From Aplysia californica (taxonomy: Eukaryota > Mollusca > Gastropoda > Aplysiida > Aplysiidae), in contig NW_004798321.1 of assembly GCF_000002075.1 (NCBI RefSeq), forward strand, positions 116,815 through 180,814: a stretch of 64,000 nt of DNA, in the 5' to 3' direction. Numbering within the stretch: the stretch's first letter is position 1; every line of letters begins with the position of its first letter. Of the stretch, positions 21,801 to 32,403 are shown in pieces. The translations under genes and the position numbers were made by a program. The notes beneath the pieces are model-generated. The model was given only the letters and a program-made list of their open reading frames with translations, had not been told where the DNA came from and did no database searches.

Positions 21801-24800
21801 AAAAAGGGATTTGATTTATCACTGTACGTTTAAACCACTTACCGGTACTGACTGTTTTTTGGCCAGATGTTCTGAGAACAATCGTCGATGGGGTGTTGGA
21901 GAGTAGCGTCTCGCAGACGGACTGAACAGACCGGCAGACTCAGAAGCTTTCATCACGATCTGAGCCGTGCGGGAGAGGGATTGTTCTTGCTCGCAGCCTC
22001 CTTCTGAGCTGCCGGACATTTTGAGTAACTTGTGCTTCAGCTGACCCACGTGCTCCTTTTTCAGCTGACTGTCAGGAAAAACAGAAAGAAAAAGTATTCA
22101 GAGACAATGTGTATAAAATTTGCTCATTATTATATATATATATATGAAGTTTGAATTCATAGATCAATATATATATATTTTTAAAAAATCAGTTTCATTG
22201 TGACAATGGGCCAAATGTAAAATGAAGCAAAAAAACAAAAACAACAACAAACTTTTTAATGGACTTTTGATCACAAAAATTCTTGAGAAATCAACTTTGT
22301 TATTGAGAAGTACATTTTGCATCTTTGACATAGCTTTTAAAGAGTAAAAATATTACAAGTACTTGGGACTTCAGAAAGTGAACATTTCAGACAAGAGACT
22401 GTATCTAATCTGAATATATATTTTACCAAGGCTTTACTGTAAACTATTTTACACAAAATGTATCATTTTGAAGGCTTGACTGGGCGCTCATAAGACCTTA
22501 AGCAGTTGCGAGCGCCATAAAACACTTACACAAAAAAAAGAAAAAAGGCTTAAACTTAGTATTTTGTCCTGTTCCATCATAATACTGAAAATATATCAGA
22601 ATTAGTACTTACTAGCACATAGTCCTGCCCCATCATAATATTGAAAAAAAAGAAAAATTAGAATGAGTACTTACTCCACGCTCTTGCTTCCTCCAAAGAA
22701 ATGTTTCTGAATGGCCGTCACGTTGGGCGTGGAAGTCTTGCCTGTTGGGGTTCTCAAGCCGGTAGTTTTGTTCTGGGAAACTGTATCTGGCTGACTCTGA
22801 TTGCTGCTTTTGATGCGAATGAAAGAAACGCCAAACTGCACGTCTTTCCGGTAAGGCTGTCGACAGATGACCTGGAGCCGATCCCACTTCTGACTAGCGA
22901 CAGCCGTTGAAAAATCACCTTGGAAAAAAAATGGCACAATTAATCAAGATAAGACACTCTCGAAACAATTTTTGTTGCAGACTATAGTAAAATAGTTACC
23001 AACATCATCTTTTCAAATACAGACAATTATCACATCCAAAAGAATTTTTTTTGGTTCAATACATTCCCATTTGATGAAACTTGTGGTTCTACTAAAGAGG
23101 GAATAGAAGAAAAATTCAGAAAGTGTGACTGCCGTAGAAACTAGCTAAATTCACCATTGATGTCATTATTAAGTTCATTCCATGCAATGCCTTAAGATAC
23201 AAAAATCAATTGCCAAAGGCAGTAAAATCACTTTAAGAAAGGGGAAATTATTTTGAAGTACAGAAATAGAAACAAAAAAAAGTCAATATTTGCGCATGGA
23301 ATAGGAAAGAAATTTGGTCGCTTTTAAGCACACGTGGGCTATCCCGAAAAATGCTGTTTTGGGAAAATCAAAGGTAAACTTTTTTGCCCCTTGTTCAGTT
23401 TCCTTAAAATACAAGGAGAGTTTTCTCTATAACCAAACAAATATACACACCAATGAAACCAAACTACTGCTATAGGTAGGGCAATGCCCACTTTTGGTGT
23501 AGGTCAAGATTTCTGGAAACCCCCGAAATCTAGGTTAGCCCACTTGTCCTTAATAGCGACCAATTACAACAACACGATGTCTGTTAAGAAGAGCGACAAA
23601 AAAAGCATGACAACAGGCTCCGGTAATTGTGTGTAGAAAAATGAGATTTAAAAATAGGAAGAAGACTAAACCCTGAGTCTACTGAGACAAAATGAAATGG
23701 AACTCCCAAGTGTCACCAACTGTTGAAAAAACCTCATATCATCTTGTCTGACTTACTCTTTGAGAACATTTTTGTGCTGTTGGTGGCTCGGCTCAGTTGG
23801 CAGTCCACGGGCGACATCAGAGTCGTCGTCGGGGTGAGAGATTCGAACTCTGCGCTCTGTGGCCAGTCGGAGCAGCCCACACGCACTTCTACGCTCGCAC
23901 ACCACACCGTACCTGGGAGGAGAAAACCATTGTAACTAAGGCGGTTAAAGTTAAAGAGAACGGGCCTAAATATCCATCAATAAAAACTTATTTCTTCACA
24001 TCCTAAAAGGTTTATGAAGGTAGAAATGGATGTGACAATCACCACCACCAACACTGAGGAGAGTCAAATCTGAAACAATATGATTTGCCATTTCTTTGCT
24101 CGGATACAGTAAAAAAAAAATCTCTACCGGTACATATAGTAGGCCCCTATTGTCCAGGTCTTTCCCTGTCACTGTCACCCATCTGTTTAAGTTCTCTGAT
24201 TAATTCCATGAGAATAGAGAAAGAAAAAGAAACATTAAATTATTCATAAATCATAAACAGTTATGGTGACATATGAGAAGCTTTTCAACATGATTCCTAA
24301 TGCTGTTTAAAAAAAAATTATATCACAGTTTTAGACAGTTTGTGTATTATATTTCAAAATGGTCTAAAAAGAAACACATGGCATGTTACCAATACATACC
24401 ACTGTTACAGATTACAATATTTACACTGAAAGTGGTATCAGAGTCAGAGAGTTTCTTCTTATCTTGGCTGTGAACTAAAACTGTCACAGTTTCAGTTACC
24501 ACAATCCGCAATGTTCACTCATTAAATCAGTAAAACAATCAAATTACAATTTAAAATGATATTTTTACATCAACAATAAGCTACAACCTACACATGCACC
24601 AAAAATATATGACTACAGTCTACACTGACGCTACTACTACAAACAATAAATTACAGTCCATAAAAATCAACAAAGAAAATATTACATCAATCTACACTGA
24701 AACAACTACGGTGCTTAAATTTAAAGTTCAATAAGTTGCAGTCGGTACCAATGTCAATATAAGCCAGCTGGCAGGGTTCATCCAGTTGAAGCACAAGCTC

Positions 24801-25813
24801 TATCTTCCCACTACGGTCTTTGGAGCTAGACAACCAGCGTTTGAAGCCATCACTTGTGATCAGGTTACTTGCTTTGTGGTTGTCATCCTGTTCAGGAGAG
24901 AAGGGTATATAATATGATATATATAAGCTTCAACTAAAGTTGTGAAAGTCCAAGGAAATATTACATCATGACTAAAAAGAAGCTTCTTGAATGATAAAAA
25001 AGAATTTATTTTGAGTACAATCAGATCAGCAAGAATAAAAAAAAGTGTGTAACTAAAAAAGTCTGACTAAAAAAAATCTGAAAAGTGCCTGCACCAATTG
25101 TTTAACAAGTAAGGGCCAGCACACCCCTCCCTCCCCCCCCCTAACCAGATAAAAATAGCAAAAAAAGTTTTGGTGCACGCAACTGCGTGCGTGGCGTATA
25201 GATCTATATAGCAAAATTTTTTATTGTTGCACGCAATTGTGCGCGTATACATCTAGATCTATCTAGATCTAGAGTTAGATCTAAAATCTAGATAGATCTA
25301 TATCTAGAATTCTAGATCTCTAGTCTGTCTACACTACACTCTCTCCCCGTGTAGCCTTCACTTGATCTACACTGAGACTGAATACCAGTACTGAACTGAG
25401 TTGACAAAAATAAAAGGACTAGGTCTAGATCTAGATCTAGATCTATATTAGTCTTTGTTCCACCTGTTGTGTCAACTTGTTGTGTTCTTCGTAATGAGTT
25501 GTTGACTTCAGTCTGTACTGTAGTCCTGTTCTCTGTACTTATAATAGTATCTACTCCCAATAATATATATAACTTATTTCGTGTTGCATGATGATGCATG
25601 CATTATCATGCATGTTTCAGTCAGTCAGTCAGCCTAGAGTCTGTGATCGCCCTATTTAGCTAAATACGTTTCGGGGCCAACAAAACATTAGCTCCTCGGA
25701 ACTTCGGGCATCTCAAGTACATATCTAGGAAATCAACAATTTTAAACTAAAATAATTAAGAAGCTCACCTGGGATGAAAATGAAACGATGTACTTTATTT
25801 TCACCGGCGCCAT
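15884..25813 (-). CDS. XNDC1: XRCC1 N-terminal domain protein (XNDC1-like) with two UBZ4-type fingers
   Basis: Coding exons in transcript order: 25813-25769, 24887-24749, 23912-23757, 22918-22675, 22068-21843, 21174-21099, 20054-18479, 17719-17649, 16086-15884. They total 2736 nt (911 aa plus stop), with GT-AG junctions in phase. Residues 1 to about 150 match the XRCC1 N-terminal fold: MAPVKIKYIVSFSSQ, the YIDIG strand, MFSK, KWDRLQVICRQPY and FGVSFIRIKSS. In XRCC1 this domain binds DNA polymerase beta. A basic helical segment (296-330), four 12-residue ENIAxVKRSSxS repeats (348-395), acidic Ser/Asp-rich sequence, a strong nuclear signal (587-608) and an RG-rich tail (about 782-821) follow. 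The C-terminus has two C-x2-C-x11-H-x3-C fingers (C840/C843/H855/C859 and C890/C893/H905/C909), the UBZ4/RAD18-type ubiquitin-binding pattern. I infer a nuclear DNA-repair adaptor. The symbol is by similarity to vertebrate XNDC1; orthology of the C-terminal half is unproven. Confidence 0.88.
16182..16342. mobile_element. MITE family A, copy 1 (XNDC1 intron 8)
   Basis: Ends are 'ctgtccccgcggtttta' and its inverse 'ccacggggacag'. The core contains 'ggaaaataatcagaaatta', as in the other copies. Family members are at 20528-20706, 34272-34449, 34814-35003 and 48288-48440. Confidence 0.8.
19780..19910 (-). repeat. 36-bp in-frame coding repeat in XNDC1 exon 7
   Basis: Four tandem 36-bp units encode ENIATVKRSSMS, ENIAAVKRSSAS, ENVAAVKRSSTS and ENIAMVKRSPAS (residues 348-395). 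The period is a multiple of three, so copy number can change without breaking the frame. The repeated VKRS could be a basophilic kinase site; this is a guess. Confidence 0.9.
20528..20706. mobile_element. MITE family A, copy 2 (XNDC1 intron 6)
   Basis: 'ctgtccccatggttttatgc' at the left is mirrored by 'gcataaaacgatggggacag' at the right. This copy is flanked one base out by TTAA on both sides (20523-20526 and 20708-20711), which would fit a TTAA target. The other copies do not show it, so the superfamily remains open. Confidence 0.85.
20713..20960. mobile_element. Tigger/pogo-like MITE pieces (XNDC1 intron 6)
   Basis: The unit at 20783-20960 starts 'cagtataacaaggatag' and ends 'ctatccgtgttctactg', an inverted repeat. 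Its core is 'ccggcctcggtagtt', then 'gaccgcaggcacagtt'. A clean copy with TA on both sides is at 51436-51593. Just before it, 'cagtcaaacctgctctaacg' (20715) after TA looks like the end of another Tigger-type element. TA targets and CAGT ends are typical of the Tc1/mariner-pogo group. Confidence 0.7.
21427..21585 (-). mobile_element. SINE-B copy, reverse orientation (XNDC1 intron 5)
   Basis: Genomic 'tggcacttgcaacacaaaca', then 'gaggtgttattagac', then 'ggacaatagatgtttgata' are the complements of the SINE-B tail and body blocks in the right order. The far end is truncated. Confidence 0.75.
22484..22530 (+). mobile_element. SINE tail fragment (XNDC1 intron 4)
   Basis: Only the shared 3' tail remains: 'gcgctcataagaccttaagc', then 'gttgcgagcgccataaaac'. 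Confidence 0.65.
22550..22675 (-). repeat. Tandem duplication of the XNDC1 exon 4 donor
   Basis: On the minus strand, the real donor GTAAGTAC (22674-22667) and the following intron sequence recur 62 bp downstream. A second GTAAGTAC lies at 22612-22605, followed by the same AATTCT / AATATTATGATGG-like sequence. Two copies, slightly diverged. Confidence 0.85.
23314..23563. mobile_element. MITE family B, copy 1 (XNDC1 intron 3)
   Basis: Left 'ttggtcgcttttaagcacac' is inverted at the right as 'acttgtccttaatagcgaccaa' (less a few changes). About 250 bp, non-coding. Copies are at 32150-32403 (opposite orientation) and 53502-53745. Confidence 0.85.
25240..25450. repeat. (CTAGAT)n palindromic simple repeat, XNDC1 intron 1
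   Basis: Two clusters, about 25245-25325 and 25420-25446, of AGATCT/TCTAGA-type self-complementary hexamers. They could extrude as hairpins. No gene content. Confidence 0.8.
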
Positions 25814-26766
25814 TTTGTTATTTTGTGTTTCCCGGGAGAATTATTAAAATGTAGAATTACTTCCAACACAATCACCGAAACGCAAAATGACAAAATGGAT
25901 AGCGAATTTCCAGATCTTACGCTGTTTTCCCCCTTAAACAAGGTTCTGGAACTTACAAAATGGGAGATGCTTTAAAAATATTATGAAACAGGTATTACTG
26001 TTTTAGTGGCTCACGATGGACACCACTGATTGTATATTTATAATTTATATTTTCGATATCAGGACCTAACACTTATTAATTTTTTAATTGCTGAGGCATA
26101 AACAAGGGGGAAATCATGTAGGTATGCCAATTAAGTTTTGCAATTGTATATCGAAATTTTTTAAAAAAAGTAACCAAATAAATCGAAAATATAATAATAT
26201 TGTTCTAATTGTTAGATGTATAAATGGAGTTATAACATTTTGAGCCAGAGAATGCGATTCAGGCAGAATAAATATAATTTAAAAGAATGCCCTCCAAAAA
26301 AATAAACTTTACAAAAATTTATTCATAACAGTAATTTTCGCACAAATAATCTCCGGCATGGTCCTGACCTGCAATGACAACAACAACAACAATAACTAAC
26401 TCAGCTGGCAGTTGCAGTCCCACAACACAGTGTGATTTCGTTTGCTGTGTACGATATAACATTTAAATGTTAAACTCCTGAAGGGAAGCTGAAGACTTAA
26501 GTATTTTTTTTTTACAGGAAAAGGTATATTTGCATGCTCATACTGCCTTTACTTTTTGCAAGTCCAAGTTACGACAGACACTATCGAGTATCGTAGCGCC
26601 TACACACTACACACTGGCTAAATTTGTCGCTGACATTGATTCTCATTGAATTTTTTAGACAGAACTACACATGATGAAGATAGATCTCTACTATACTACT
26701 AAGGCCTACCCTTGACTCTAGCCCTAGACACACATTCTCCCACAAAAGTTAAGCTGCTGTCAGAGG

Positions 26767-26907
26767 GGAGGACTTCGATAACGAGCGACCACTATACTAT
26801 ATACTATCATATGAGACAGAGCAGAATTTAGGGTTAGGGTAGGCTTGGGGTCAGGCCTCTTCTTTATTGTGTTTGATGGGGTGGTCGCTCGTTACGGAAG
26901 TCCTTCC
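26767..26907. mobile_element. MITE family D, well-preserved copy
   Basis: Left 'ggaggacttcgataacgagc' plus 'gaccac' is inverted at the right as 'gtggtcgctcgttacggaag' plus 'tccttcc', with a couple of mismatches over about 27 bp. The core includes 'tttagggttagggtagg' and 'gcctcttctttattg', both also in the copy at 5943-6068. Confidence 0.85.
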
Positions 26908-27041
26908 TGTCAGATGGGTCTCTTTATATTGTAACTCTGGCCCCTGGTCCCACGACGAGGCCGGGCAAGTGTATTTTTTGCTCACCGAATGTACCCTGCT
27001 GACCCTTGCTTTCCTGTGGGCAATGGGTCCCGAATCGGCGA

Positions 27042-27227
27042 TTGTTAAGATTCCCGCGTTTAATTCCGATTTGCGTTTTTCACAGCCTCAGGCCATGTTT
27101 CGCTTTGGTCCCTTCTTACCGGGAGAATTTAGGGTCAGGGTTAGGGTTTTAGTTTTAGGGACCAAAGCGAAACATGCCTGAGGCTATGAAAAACGCAAAG
27201 CGAAATTACACGCGGAAATCTTAACAA
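27042..27227. mobile_element. Long-arm foldback element
   Basis: Arms of about 70 bp: 'ttgttaagattcccgcg' ... 'catgtttcgctttggtccc', and inverted 'gggaccaaagcgaaacatg' ... 'cgcggaaatcttaacaa'. The short loop contains 'agggtcagggttagggt'. Near-direct repeats 'cccgaatcggc' and 'cccgaatcagc' lie just outside. The open frame across it is a by-product. Confidence 0.85.
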
Positions 27228-28115
27228 CCACCCCCGAATCAGCCTGGCACCGCTTAGCTTACAGTACACGTGTCAAGCATCAACAGGTCCCATACTTCTG
27301 CAACCGATGTAGTCAATCATTTTAAAATTACTTTTATGTGATTAATACTTTGCGGTCACTTACCGCAAAAATGTGACTGTGAAAATTATCCGTTTCTGTC
27401 ACTTGACACAGTTCTGTGACAGGCCTGAGAAGTCCCATTTCAATCACTCTCCTGGCTGGGTGACCAGATCATGGGATATTTTGTACTGAGTTGCTGATTA
27501 CCTCAACATCTACCAAGAGTGAATTTATCTGCGGTAATAAGACTAAGAATAGTCATTATGAAATAATTTGAAAAGGAAGTATAAAGTGAATCTTCTGAAA
27601 AGCTATTTAACACTTTGCAGTCCCACAGCCAGCAACTCAGTGTAATATTATTTTATTGAAATTTTGTATTTTGGCTCAATTGAAACACCTTTTCCTTTAA
27701 TTTAAAAGTACATTAAATTTTTTGTGTGGATTTTACTCAATATTGTTTTATTAAAGGCACAATAAATTTTAATTTTCAGTTTCCAAGTGACTCTCAAGCT
27801 ATGGAAGTCACCAAACTTTGGTGGTCATTTTCTGGCTAATTTTACCTTTGACACCAGATGACCCCCACCTCCATAAATAGTAAATATCTCGACTTCTATT
27901 CAAGATAGATGCAGGTATTTTTTCATCAAAAGCAAGATACGTGAACAAGCTTTAAGAATATACTGAACTCCACACGCCGAAAAATTGAAGGGTGCCTGGT
28001 TCCACCGAGTCGTGACATATATATGTATGACTTGAGGTAAAGTGCATTGAGTATCTATAGGTCTTAATTATTATTTCTTTGTCTTTCAGATCTTTTTGCG
28101 TCGTGAGAAGAAAAG

Positions 28116-31100
28116 ATGTCGATAGAAGAAAACAAGGTCACATCGGTGGTTCCTTCAGAAAGAGAGCAGTGCACCTACACAGCATGCTACTGGTGAGTAC
28201 TTGGCGTTGTGCTTGTTTGTTTAAAATTTTTATCTCTTTTGAGATAGCGGTACCTTTTTTTCACATTATCTGATCCTAATCTTTTATGTTTACAAGGAAT
28301 ATAATATTATTGTACGTTCGGGTGTGCATGGTGAGTATTTTTCTCTTTTGAGATCAGTACCTCCTTTTTCACAACTCTCTGATCCTAATCTTTTGTTTAC
28401 GAGGAATGTATTGTGTGTGAGGGTGTGCATGGCAAGTCTTTTTCTCTTCTTCTAGAATTTTAAGGGGCTAGTCTTCTGCTGCACTAAAGACAAAACTAGG
28501 GAGGAAGGCTATTTTATGTTGTCAGGTTTTTTATGCCTACCTACAAAAATGGTGAAGGTGTGGATGCTATTTTAGTTTACAAGCGAGCTCACTTCAATGT
28601 TACGTGCACGTTCTCTGACTACTTCTCTTTTGTCTAAGGAAAAAAGATGAATTTGTTTAAATAATCAAATTGAAATACACATCCTGACATATTAGTTAAT
28701 AGTAAAATATAATTATTGCTGTATTTTTTTCTTCACTTTTTATCTTTATACAGTGAAGAAAATGTTTGGAAGCTGTGTGCCTTGGTAAAAGATTCATGTC
28801 CCGAGGAAGAATTCAACAAATGCAGCTGTGTGTTCATATCTAACGATAAGAGACAGGTAAAAAACCTATCTACAATTTATAACTATTCTTTACCTCTTTA
28901 CAGTGCACATTTTAGTGAGAGAACTGAGGTTTTGCACGTGCTGATTTAGATTTGTTGTCACAAACATGACAGTTTTCTTTTGGTGTACACCAGTGTCTAG
29001 AGCTTTAACCAATATGGCGCCTTCCTAGATGAGCTCAGATGAGGTTTTATTGGATTTATTTGTCATTAGACTTGCACATTCAACATTGTATTTGGCTGCT
29101 AGCGGTACCGCTTTCAGTTGAATTATGGTAAACATTTGTTGCAAGAAGTGAGTTTAGGTTTGACATGCTTGCATTGGTTAAAAAGATTGCTAAAAATCCC
29201 CAATTTTTTAAATGATTACCTTCTTGGCTTCAGGAATAATTAGTTCTGTGTCGATTTTTTATTCATATTAATTATCAGTGATGTTGTCTTTCTGAACAGA
29301 TTCCTCTATGGCATCAGAGAGCTGGCAAGAACCCTGAGCGGCTTGTTGTATGGGTATGTCCAGTTATTGTTCAGTTTTCTGACAATTTTTTCAGGTGTTG
29401 TTGTCAATGTCCCAGTTTTATCAGGTGTGTTTTTTACACGATATATCGGAACCCCACATGCGGCATGACAAACAGCTGTCTATAACGTACTGGTGTAGGG
29501 GGAGCACACGAAAAGTAGCAATTTTGTTTTGTCCGAACGACTTCTGAACATCAGGGGGATTAATTTGTTAACTTAGTTAAAAAACAATTTGGTGTACGTT
29601 GGTTGCTTTCCTTTATTTTGTTAATTTTACCCTTTGTCTTTAGCAACACAGTTTGCTGTCCTTTATTTATCAATAACTATAAATAAGTGAGAGAAAAAAC
29701 CATAACACCCCCTCCCCCCCCCACCCCCAACCCCCGTACGCATACAAACCCACACACATGCGCAGACATGCGTGCTTGCAACGCACCCTCTTGTATCTTT
29801 CTCGGAACACACCATTTATCTCCCCTTTTTGTTTCTCTCTCTCTCTCTCTCTTCCTCTCCCTCTTCCCCGCTCTCTCTCCCCCCGCCCCCTTCCCTTTTA
29901 GTTCCTTGTGTTTTCTTCTTCTGGCCTTGTCATATTGCTGAACTCCCCAACATGACCCATTATTTCTCCCCGACTGTCGCAGGACTACCACGTCATCATG
30001 GTGTATAACGAGAAAGAGTCGCCTCTGGTCTATGACCTCGATACAGAGCTCAGCTTCCCGTGCCACCTCAAAGAGTACGCTGCCGCGGGGATCGGTGATG
30101 AGAAGTCGATGCACTCCAAGTACAAGAGGTCAGCTGTGCTGTATGTCTCCGAGGTCTTTGTGTCTCTAGCAGTCGTGCTGTTTTCTAAAATCGATAAGAG
30201 TAGGCTTTGGCGGCCTGCGGTTGCGAACCCTGTAAAACACTTTTTATTTTTAAATTAAAAGAAAGCAAGTCACGCTGTTTTTGTTATAAAAAAAGAAGTG
30301 TGGAAATAGTAATAGTCGTCAAATTCTTTTGTGACGAAACAAAAGAACTTTGGAAAACCGGTTTTGATATAGTCAAACTACCCATGTGAAAAAAGAATAA
30401 ATATATGGGTTGGTGGAAAAGTTTACATTAAGGGGAAACTTGTTTGTTCTTGATAAGTGTGTTTGCTTATTTACCTTTTGTTTTTTTGTTAGTACACATA
30501 CAGCTGGCAAGAAATGTTGTTTTTTTCTCTCCTTTTCTTTCAATTCTATTTTTGCTTTTTCATATCTTCCTTTTAAACCTTTTCTGTATTTTTCTCAATT
30601 ACTCTTTAAGAACACTCACGACATGCGTTGCTGTCACCCGAGTGACTGTGTGGGTGGTTGGTGGGTGCTCTGGTGTGGTTTGCTTCTTCTTTCCTATGAA
30701 ACATCTATCATCCTTATCTCCCCTTCTTCTTTTTTATGTTTGTTACTCTCTTGTAACACCTCTAATTCTCTGGCACTCATATGACCTTATGCTGTTGCAA
30801 ACGCCGTAAAACCTCTACTAAAACTAGCTAAAAAAAAACTGAGTGACTGTACTTTTCTCTGAGGCATTTTGACAGACTTTAACTTTTTTTTCTTTCCAGA
30901 ATGTTTCGCGTGATTCCCGGCCAGGAGTTTCTGTCCACCTTTGCCTCTGACCGGTCCCACATGCTGGACAAAGAGGGAGGCTGGATGTCTCCCCCACCGG
31001 ACTACCCCCCCATCAAGACTGAGGGTACGTACAAATGTACGCCGTGTCTTTTTGGCTGAGCTGTTTCTCTGTGTGCGACTGGTTACTTGTCCTGATTATT

Positions 31101-31822
31101 TTCTATTTAATACAAAGTTTCATAATTTATCTGTATTTTTTTTTAGTTTGAAATTTTATTTATTTATTATTTAATATTATTTCGAAATTTTTGTAATTAT
31201 TTTATCAAATGTTTTAATTTTATTCATTCATTCATTCATGAATTTATTTTATTTTATCTTATTTGATTCTTTTTTTTTTTTATTTAAAAAAAATCTGTTT
31301 TGTTTTATTTTATTTTATTTTAGTTTATTTAATTTAATTTGATTTATAATTTTTTTTGTTTTGACTTATTTTATATTTTTAATTTTTTTTATTTTTTAAT
31401 TTTGTTTTTTTTTGGGGGGGAGGGAAATCATGCTTTATTTCCCCCTTTTTGTGTTCTGCTGATTCAGAACCTTGTATGTGCTCATGTTTATATATAGGGG
31501 TATGCTTGTCTCAGTTGTCTTCTAGTGTCTGTGATACAGTTGGTTATGCCTTGACCCTAATCTTCAAGTTTACAGTTTGGTTTTCATTGTGTACCTGTAA
31601 TTTTTCGTGTCCGTGGATGATTTACTCCCGTAAGCCTCCCTCTCCTCCCCTCTCCCTCTCCCCCTTCTCACTCTCTCTCTCCCCCCCGTTGTGTTTTTTT
31701 CTTCCCGCTCCCCCTTCTCTTTCATGGCTTTCCCCTCCCCCTCCCTCTCCCCCCTTTCTCTTTCATGATCTCTCTCTCTCTCTCTCTTCCTCCCCCTCCC
31801 TATCCCCCCCTTTCTCTCTCAT

Positions 31823-31856
<34 letters not shown>

Positions 31857-32031
31857 CCCCCCCCCATCTCTCTCCCCCCTCTCTCTCTCACTCTCTCTCT
31901 CACTCTCTCTACAATCCACAGCCTCCAGCAACAACATCCAAGAGTTCATCTCCATGGACAAGAGCGTCAAGCACGGCCAGGTCTACAATCTGAGCGGGTT
32001 CCTTCACAAGTTTGACACCAGCCTCAGCTAA
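28116..32031 (+). CDS. NTAQ1: Protein N-terminal glutamine amidohydrolase (WDYHV1), complete, six exons
   Basis: Coding exons are 28116-28192, 28754-28856, 29300-29353, 29983-30128, 30900-31024 and 31922-32031 (615 nt, 204 aa plus TAA). All junctions are GT-AG and in phase; human NTAQ1 has 205 aa. The enzyme deamidates an N-terminal Gln to Glu, which is then arginylated and recognised as an N-degron. The catalytic triad known from the human enzyme is present: Cys26 in CYCEENVWKLC, His81 in the signature WDYHV (78-82), and Asp96 in VYDLD. FASDRSHM and the C-terminal FISMD are conserved too. Intron 1 starts with a tandem duplication of the donor region. Intron 4 carries SINE pieces, and intron 5 is T-rich and then CT-rich up to the last acceptor. 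No defect is seen. Confidence 0.97.
28187..28445 (+). repeat. Tandem duplication of the NTAQ1 exon 1 donor region
   Basis: The intron start after donor GTGAGTAC (28193) recurs with 'gtgagtat' at 28331 and a changed 'gcaagtct' at 28432. Between them the blocks 'ctcttttgagat', 'gatcctaatctttt' and 'gggtgtgcatgg' repeat in the same order. The copies are diverged, so the duplication is not recent. Confidence 0.8.
29700..29890. repeat. C-rich and CT-rich tract, NTAQ1 intron 3
   Basis: Runs of CCCCC and CTCTCT upstream of exon 4. The open frames on both strands here are low complexity and not genes. Confidence 0.8.
30170..30245 (+). mobile_element. SINE-A 3' fragment, NTAQ1 intron 4
   Basis: 'ctaaaatcgataagagtagg' followed by a shortened tail 'ggttgcgaaccctgtaaaac'. 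This is the distal part of SINE-A with an internal deletion. Confidence 0.7.
30649..30838 (+). mobile_element. SINE-B copy, NTAQ1 intron 4
   Basis: Full-length by comparison with the other copies: 'tgggtggttggtgggtgctc' through 'cttatgctgttgcaaacgcc', 'gtaaaacctctactaaaac' and a short A-rich end. It lies about 60 bp upstream of exon 5. Confidence 0.88.
31130..31425. repeat. (TTTTA)n-like T-rich tract, NTAQ1 intron 5
   Basis: Almost pure T/A with TTTATTTTA-type units, then a G8 run near 31415. No gene content. Confidence 0.85.
31630..31915. repeat. (CT)n/C-rich tract before NTAQ1 exon 6
   Basis: Long CTCTCT and CCCC runs with repeated 'tctctcatgatctctctctc' units. It forms an extremely long pyrimidine tract ahead of the last acceptor at 31921. 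The Ser/Pro/Leu open frame over it is an artefact. Confidence 0.9.
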
Positions 32032-32149
32032 CCAACGGCTGCCACGTCACCCCCCCCCCGGACGACCCCCATCTTCTGCTGCAGCTGTGATATATTCTCA
32101 TGTACAGAAAGTAGTTGTTGAATATCTATGTACCGAAAGTAGTTGTTAA

Positions 32150-32403
32150 TTGGTCGCTTTTAAGGACAAGCGGGCTAACCCAGATTACGGGGGTTTCCAG
32201 AAATCTTGACCTACAGCTCACCATAAGTGGGCACTGCCCTACCTATAGGAGAAGTTTGGTTTCATTGATGTGTATATTTGTTTGGTTATAGAGATAACTC
32301 TCCTTGTCTTTTAAAGAAACTGAACAAGGGGCAAATACTTTTCCTTCGATTTTCTCAAAACAACATTTCTCGGGATAGTCCACTTGTGCTGTAAAGCGAC
32401 CAA
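32150..32403. mobile_element. MITE family B, copy 2 (NTAQ1 3' UTR)
   Basis: 'ttggtcgcttttaaggacaa' at the left and 'cttgtgctgtaaagcgaccaa' (inverted) at the right. It lies in opposite orientation to the 23314 copy and about 120 bp after the NTAQ1 stop codon. Confidence 0.85.

Larger units (their letters stand above)
25814..28115. other. Region between divergent XNDC1 and NTAQ1 start codons
   Basis: The two start codons point away from each other about 2.3 kb apart. The XNDC1 ATG sits in AAAATGGCGCC, close to the YY1 initiator-type motif. An acceptor-like pyrimidine run plus CAG at 28074-28089 lies 26 bases before the NTAQ1 ATG. NTAQ1 may therefore have an untranslated first exon nearer XNDC1, making this a shared promoter; this is inferred. 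The region also holds two inverted-repeat elements (26767-26907 and 27042-27227). Confidence 0.4.

Noticed and set aside
31449-32015. 188-residue Ser/Pro/Leu-rich plus-strand frame
   Set aside because: It is produced by the CT- and C-rich tract before NTAQ1 exon 6; the true exon uses another frame.
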